Positions 24,773-28,403 of a stretch of 28,403 bases of DNA are shown here, in pieces. The stretch is taken from the IMG/VR virus record IMGVR_UViG_3300042483_000152, positions 1-28,403 of that record; one strand, given 5' to 3'. A model generated the notes under the pieces. The model searched no databases, was not told the DNA's origin, and saw only the letters and a list, made by a program, of their open reading frames with translations. The stretch comes from a virus. Numbering within the stretch: position 1 is the stretch's first letter; each line of letters begins with the position of its first letter. The translations under genes were made by a program, and so were the position numbers.

Positions 24773-26110
24773 CTAGGACTTCTTTAATATAACATATTGG
24801 TTCGCAGCGAATACCATCACTCCGTAATATGCCTGCTGAAATACATCTAATTCCAACTTGGTAGTCTTACCGTTTGGAGAAAGACCTCCAGTTTCACCGA
24901 TAACAACCTTACCGAATCCAGGGATGTTCTGGTAACGAATACAGAAGTTAGGAACAATGTTCTTAGTTCTTGCATCTTGTCCAGTTCCTTTAGGAATCAA
25001 TAAACCGAAATTATCACGAGTAGTTCCTGCAACATTATTGCCATAGAAAGCTGACTGTGAGAACGGTAAGTAACGAGTGAAGTTGTACTTACGGTTGTAT
25101 GGAGTAAATGACTTAAATCCTCTTGCAAGGTCTAAATTATCCATGTTACCTGTTTGTGCGTACAAAATAGCACCGTTATTGAAATCGTTACCTAAAGCAT
25201 TTTGGATTTCGATACTTTGGTTAGTATCAGACAACCAATCATACTCACCCGGCCCGCCTTGTGCATCAATCTGACGCTCGATTTGAGCGAAAGTAGTTTG
25301 TGCGCCCATTGTAGAGTAGTATTGAGTAGTTCCGTTTGCTTGTACTTGTTGGATAACTCCAGCAGTACCAGATTCGTTGTACCCTAAGTTGTCAGTAAGG
25401 TTTGAATCCATAAGAGCAACTTCTTTTTGAAGCATCATCTCATAGTTGTCATCCTTTAACTGCTTGTACTTGTAAAAACGCTGACCATCAATTTCGAAAT
25501 CAATTCTTTCCGCCATTGATAAATCAGTGAACTTACTATCCTTACGGATTTGAGTACAGTAGTTTGTGTACTTGTCGATGTTACGAACTTCAGTACCTGT
25601 GTAATCAGATGCTTCACCTAAGTACTTGTAACCTCTGTTCTGTAATACATCACCTGCAAGAGTTGAAGCATTATCAGTAGAAATTACTGGTGTTAATACA
25701 AAAGTGTGAGCATAAGGGGTAGATTTATTTGGCACTGCACTTACACGAGATTCAACTCCTGTACGGGCATTGTAATAAATCTGACCCTCATTCGGTAAAG
25801 AACGAGTACCTGAAGCTGAATAAGCTCCAGCAGCAACAGTAATAGTAGCTGGTGCGCCTGCTGATACAGAAACCGCTGCGGATGACTGTACGAAGCCCAT
25901 TGCACGACCTGCTTGCTCATACCAATAGAACAATTTGTTGTCCGTAGGCATTTCATTACCTGCTAATTCGTTCATCATAACAATTGGAACGAACTTCCAT
26001 TTGTCGATAAATTGGTTGTACGCGCGTGGTACAATAATATTAAGCTCGCTAATAAGCGTGCCTGCTCTGGTTACAGAGGGGGTGGTAAAACTTGATGGTA
26101 AAGCTGACAT
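24773..26110 (-). CDS. Major capsid protein
   Basis: At 445 residues it fits HK97-fold capsid proteins of crAss-like podoviruses (often 450-500). It lies after portal and probable scaffold, the standard order, and is followed directly by a strong terminator. The start (MSALPSSFTTPSVTRAGTLI) is followed by a region with VPIVMMNELAGNEMP, a central long helix (DDNYEMMLQKEVALMDSNL, about 215-240) as in the spine helix, and a beta-rich end (TKLELDVFQQAYYGVMVF). It appears to use C-ending and CGT codons more often than neighbouring genes, for example in the stretch coding YNRKYNFTRYLPF, consistent with high expression. The assignment rests on order, size, fold-like features and codon use. Confidence 0.82.
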   Translation of the reverse strand: MSALPSSFTTPSVTRAGTLISELNIIVPRAYNQFIDKWKFVPIVMMNELAGNEMPTDNKLFYWYEQAGRAMGFVQSSAAVSVSAGAPATITVAAGAYSASGTRSLPNEGQIYYNARTGVESRVSAVPNKSTPYAHTFVLTPVISTDNASTLAGDVLQNRGYKYLGEASDYTGTEVRNIDKYTNYCTQIRKDSKFTDLSMAERIDFEIDGQRFYKYKQLKDDNYEMMLQKEVALMDSNLTDNLGYNESGTAGVIQQVQANGTTQYYSTMGAQTTFAQIERQIDAQGGPGEYDWLSDTNQSIEIQNALGNDFNNGAILYAQTGNMDNLDLARGFKSFTPYNRKYNFTRYLPFSQSAFYGNNVAGTTRDNFGLLIPKGTGQDARTKNIVPNFCIRYQNIPGFGKVVIGETGGLSPNGKTTKLELDVFQQAYYGVMVFAANQYVILKKS

Positions 26111-26144
26111 CTTGTTGGGTTTTAAATTAGTTTATTTTTGTTAA

Positions 26145-27218
26145 TTATTCCCCAGCTTCCATTGCTACTTGCCAGAATGGTTTAGAAACTTTAAAATCAG
26201 ATGATGATTTATCATCCATATCAATATTCTTTATATCTCTGGAAATAACTTCTTTTCTAGTAGCTGTTTTTATTTGCGTTGCTACTGACCCAATCATTTT
26301 ACCTTCATTTTCTAATTTATACACATCCTCGGCAATCTTTAGAATATTAGGGCTTCCTTCTTGGTTAAACCAGCCACGCTTTGTTAAATAATCTGAAGCA
26401 TTAAAGTCTTTCATAGTATTAGTTAAGCTCGCTTTTTCTTCATCAGTAATTTTGTAAACGACATCCTCGCCATTTAGTTTATACTTGAAATCAGAAAGTT
26501 TAGGAACTTCACTAGTTACCATTTCCTCCCATTGCTTATTTGCTTCTGCAACTTCAGCTTCGGTAGGCTCGACTTGTGATTCTTGACTTATTTTTGGAAA
26601 TTCTATGGTTTTCTTTTGCTCATCCAATGAACGTCTTGCTTCCCTTGCATCCCTTGCGAGTATTGTTTCACGTTCATCAATAAGCTCGTTAAATTGAACT
26701 GCTTTTTCGTACTCTTCTGGATAAATATCTTCATCTATTTCAGTCAAGTCTTTTTTAGCCGATAAATTTCCGTACTTTGATTTAATTTCAATAGCGATAT
26801 CCTTATCAGTCCATGTAGGATTAGAGCGTGTAAGGTTTTCTTTTACAACATCAAAATCCGACATAGCCGAATAATCTTTTCTTTTTTCAGATAAGTAATT
26901 GAAAACTTCTTCTTCTTTACCTGCTTGAAGTGCATCTAAAAGCTGTTTAGCTTCTAAACTCATTTCTGGGTACTTCTCAACAATCTTTTCTGCTACTGGT
27001 GTAGCTACTTCTACTGTTGTTTGCGAAGGCTCATCTTCGATAATAGTAGCACCTTCTGGTAAAACTATTTCTACTGTACTTTCAACTACTGGAGCTGGAG
27101 TATCGTCATTAGAAGAAACAATCTCTGCTCCTTCTGTTGTGGTTTCTACAATCTGTTCATCGAAATTATCAAGAACAGCGTCTTCCCACGTTTTTGCTAC
27201 ATTTACTTTTTCACTCAT
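26145..27218 (-). CDS. Probable capsid scaffolding protein
   Basis: The 357-residue protein is strongly acidic, with a disordered, Val/Thr/Glu-rich first 90 residues (VVESTVEIVLPEGATIIEDE) and helical, charged middle and end. It lacks cysteine and membrane segments. Location between portal and major capsid protein and this composition are the hallmarks of phage scaffolding proteins, which guide procapsid assembly and are then removed. The C-terminal segment (DFKVSKPFWQVAMEAGE) could be the capsid-binding end. No protease motif is seen here or nearby. The family is not recognised at sequence level, so the role is contextual. Confidence 0.7.
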   Translation of the reverse strand: MSEKVNVAKTWEDAVLDNFDEQIVETTTEGAEIVSSNDDTPAPVVESTVEIVLPEGATIIEDEPSQTTVEVATPVAEKIVEKYPEMSLEAKQLLDALQAGKEEEVFNYLSEKRKDYSAMSDFDVVKENLTRSNPTWTDKDIAIEIKSKYGNLSAKKDLTEIDEDIYPEEYEKAVQFNELIDERETILARDAREARRSLDEQKKTIEFPKISQESQVEPTEAEVAEANKQWEEMVTSEVPKLSDFKYKLNGEDVVYKITDEEKASLTNTMKDFNASDYLTKRGWFNQEGSPNILKIAEDVYKLENEGKMIGSVATQIKTATRKEVISRDIKNIDMDDKSSSDFKVSKPFWQVAMEAGE

Positions 27219-27245
27219 TTTGATTTGTCTTTAAATTCTCTACTA

Positions 27246-27253
27246 CAAACTTA
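27246..27253 (-). promoter_or_regulatory. Weak promoter-like box TAAGTTTG
   Basis: TCTAAGTTTG on the minus strand lies in the 61-base gap between portal and scaffold genes, 27 bases before the ATG at 27218. It fits TAnnTTTG but not the extended TTAYATTTGTTWAA shared by the other boxes, and a TTG 12 bases upstream is too close to be a normal -33 element. Confidence 0.3.
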
Positions 27254-27279
27254 GACTATAAAAATCAACTTTTTTTCAT

Positions 27280-28403
27280 TTACATCATTTGCTCTGCTTC
27301 GCCTTCCATCATCTGCTCTTCGCCCATAGCCATTTGCTCTTCGCCTTGACCCATTTGCTCCTGCATCATGCCTTGCTCTTGCTGTTGCTGCATCATCATC
27401 TGTTCTTCTTCGGCAGCCATTTGCTGTTCCATTTCGGCAGCTTCTCTTTCATTTTCAGCAAGCTCTTCCATAAGTAACTGCTTGTTAGTTTTATCTACCA
27501 ACCCAATTCCATCGAAAATCATTGAAGGCATCTGCTCGATAGTCTTTCCTTGTGCAAACAAAGATTTCATAAGCTCTATCTTTAGAATGCTTGAGTATTT
27601 AGTTATCTCTTCAACCTTCATGGCTTCAAGTTTATCATTTTCTCTTGCCTTCTCTAAATCATTTTTAAGCTGAATAACTTGCATTTCTCCATCGGACTTT
27701 GCTTTTGCAGCAGCAATTGCAGCTTCCGTATTTGATTGAGAATTTAATTGAGCTTCTTTTATTTTTTGCTTTTCACGTTTCTTTTGTCTTGCGGCCAATA
27801 AATAAGAAGCATATTTTACATTTGTTTGAGATAAAGATTCTGCTTGTAAAGCATCTTGAAGCGTAATCTCTTTATTGTTTAATGCAATATTGATACGCTC
27901 TTGCAATATAGCTTGCGCAGTATCATCTAAAACAGCCTCAATCTTAACATCGAATTGCGCTCTTTCAAAATCATCAGTTGATTCAACTATTACATACTCT
28001 ACTTTATCATTACCAAGCGCGGCCATATACCCTTCGTAACCACCTTTTTTGTAGACCAAAATATCCCAACCTAACTGCTGAACCTTTTGTGCAGTAGGCT
28101 CCATTATATTTAAGTAAGCGTTGTATATATAATTTGAAGCACTTTCTCCCTGCTTTCTAGCATCTTGAAATACTTGTTTCCCAACCGCTTGATTATTTAT
28201 TTGTCCAGAATCTAATGCGTTAGAACCTATAATAACAACAAGCTTTTGATATTCAGACTGCCATTGAGCTTCCAACCGTTGTAATTTGTTTGAGAAGTTT
28301 ACGTTGTTTGGCGTAATCGGAGGTTGCCTTCTTTCTTCGCCATCATCCCCAATACCTTTATAGTACATATTACCTGTTTGTAGGTAAATTCCGTATAACT
28401 GCA
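27280..28403 (-). CDS. Portal protein, C-terminal part (N-terminus beyond window)
   Basis: The frame continues without a stop past the ATG at 28368 to the right edge (QLYGIYLQTGN precedes MYYKGIGDDGEERRQPPITP), so this is the end of a longer gene. The visible 374 residues contain helical segments and a region (VEYVIVESTDDFERAQFDVK, then LDDTAQAILQERINIALNNK) that resembles the portal of crAss-like phages. A long helical barrel-like section (residues about 190-260 of the visible part, Lys/Glu/Ala-rich) is followed by an extreme Met/Gln/Glu-rich tail. The portal is the dodecameric DNA channel of the head. Position ahead of scaffold and capsid genes supports this. Confidence 0.8.
   Translation of the reverse strand, partial: QLYGIYLQTGNMYYKGIGDDGEERRQPPITPNNVNFSNKLQRLEAQWQSEYQKLVVIIGSNALDSGQINNQAVGKQVFQDARKQGESASNYIYNAYLNIMEPTAQKVQQLGWDILVYKKGGYEGYMAALGNDKVEYVIVESTDDFERAQFDVKIEAVLDDTAQAILQERINIALNNKEITLQDALQAESLSQTNVKYASYLLAARQKKREKQKIKEAQLNSQSNTEAAIAAAKAKSDGEMQVIQLKNDLEKARENDKLEAMKVEEITKYSSILKIELMKSLFAQGKTIEQMPSMIFDGIGLVDKTNKQLLMEELAENEREAAEMEQQMAAEEEQMMMQQQQEQGMMQEQMGQGEEQMAMGEEQMMEGEAEQMM
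27283..27440 (-). repeat. Low-complexity Met/Gln/Glu tail of the portal
   Basis: The last 50 or so codons of the portal gene are almost entirely Met, Gln, Glu, Ala and Gly in short imperfect repeats (EEQM, GEEQMAMGEEQMMEGEAEQM). The opposite strand therefore shows long spurious open frames. The tail is probably disordered. Confidence 0.8.

Noticed and set aside
27289-27673. Plus-strand frames rich in Leu, His, Ser and Cys opposite the portal
   Set aside because: They are the complement of the low-complexity Met/Gln/Glu and Lys-rich portal codons, and no promoter or start context supports them.

Overview
The window is a block of late (virion) genes from a tailed phage, almost certainly one infecting a member of the Bacteroidota. 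Every gene I accept lies on the minus strand, so transcription runs from right (28403) to left (1). DNA is AT-rich, there are no clear Shine-Dalgarno sites, starts sit in A-rich leaders, genes abut or overlap (TAATG, ATGA), and several transcription units begin with a TAnnTTTG-type -7 box, all typical of Bacteroidota and their phages. The gene order and the proteins I recognise (portal, scaffold, capsid, three short ring/adaptor proteins, a very large 'muzzle'/stabilization protein, then very large internal proteins and tail fibre) fit a podovirus of the crAss-like type or a sister lineage. The lineage is an inference from protein character, not from a search.

Layout, in transcription order. 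(1) Head module, 28403-23797: C-terminal part of the portal, an acidic probable scaffold, the major capsid protein followed by a hairpin terminator, and an unrecognised 303-residue protein followed by a second terminator. (2) Neck and tail module, 23674-15440: after a promoter-like box come three tightly packed ring/adaptor proteins, a 1726-residue muzzle protein, and a 312-residue protein whose second half looks like the missing C-terminal end of the muzzle. (3) A 100-residue cysteine-cluster (YkgJ-like) protein, 15440-15138. (4) Internal/cargo module, 15101-3263: after another promoter-like box come a 221-residue Gln/Ala-rich protein, a 568-residue protein, a 905-residue protein with a duplicated FDPDKYL motif, a ferritin-like protein with an intact-looking di-iron site, and a 2075-residue polyvalent-type protein. 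(5) Distal module, 3213-1: a third box, then three small structural-type proteins and a repeat-rich tail fibre cut by the window edge.

The most interesting points are the apparent splitting of the muzzle by a block of about 770 residues of Ig-like and DUF5977-like domains plus a new gene boundary, the shared sequence TTAYATTTG(TTWAA) at transcription-unit heads, and two metal-binding accessory proteins (ferritin-like and YkgJ-like) embedded among virion genes. There is no non-coding gap over about 125 bases. I saw no tRNA, rRNA, CRISPR array, insertion sequence, integrase or attachment site.
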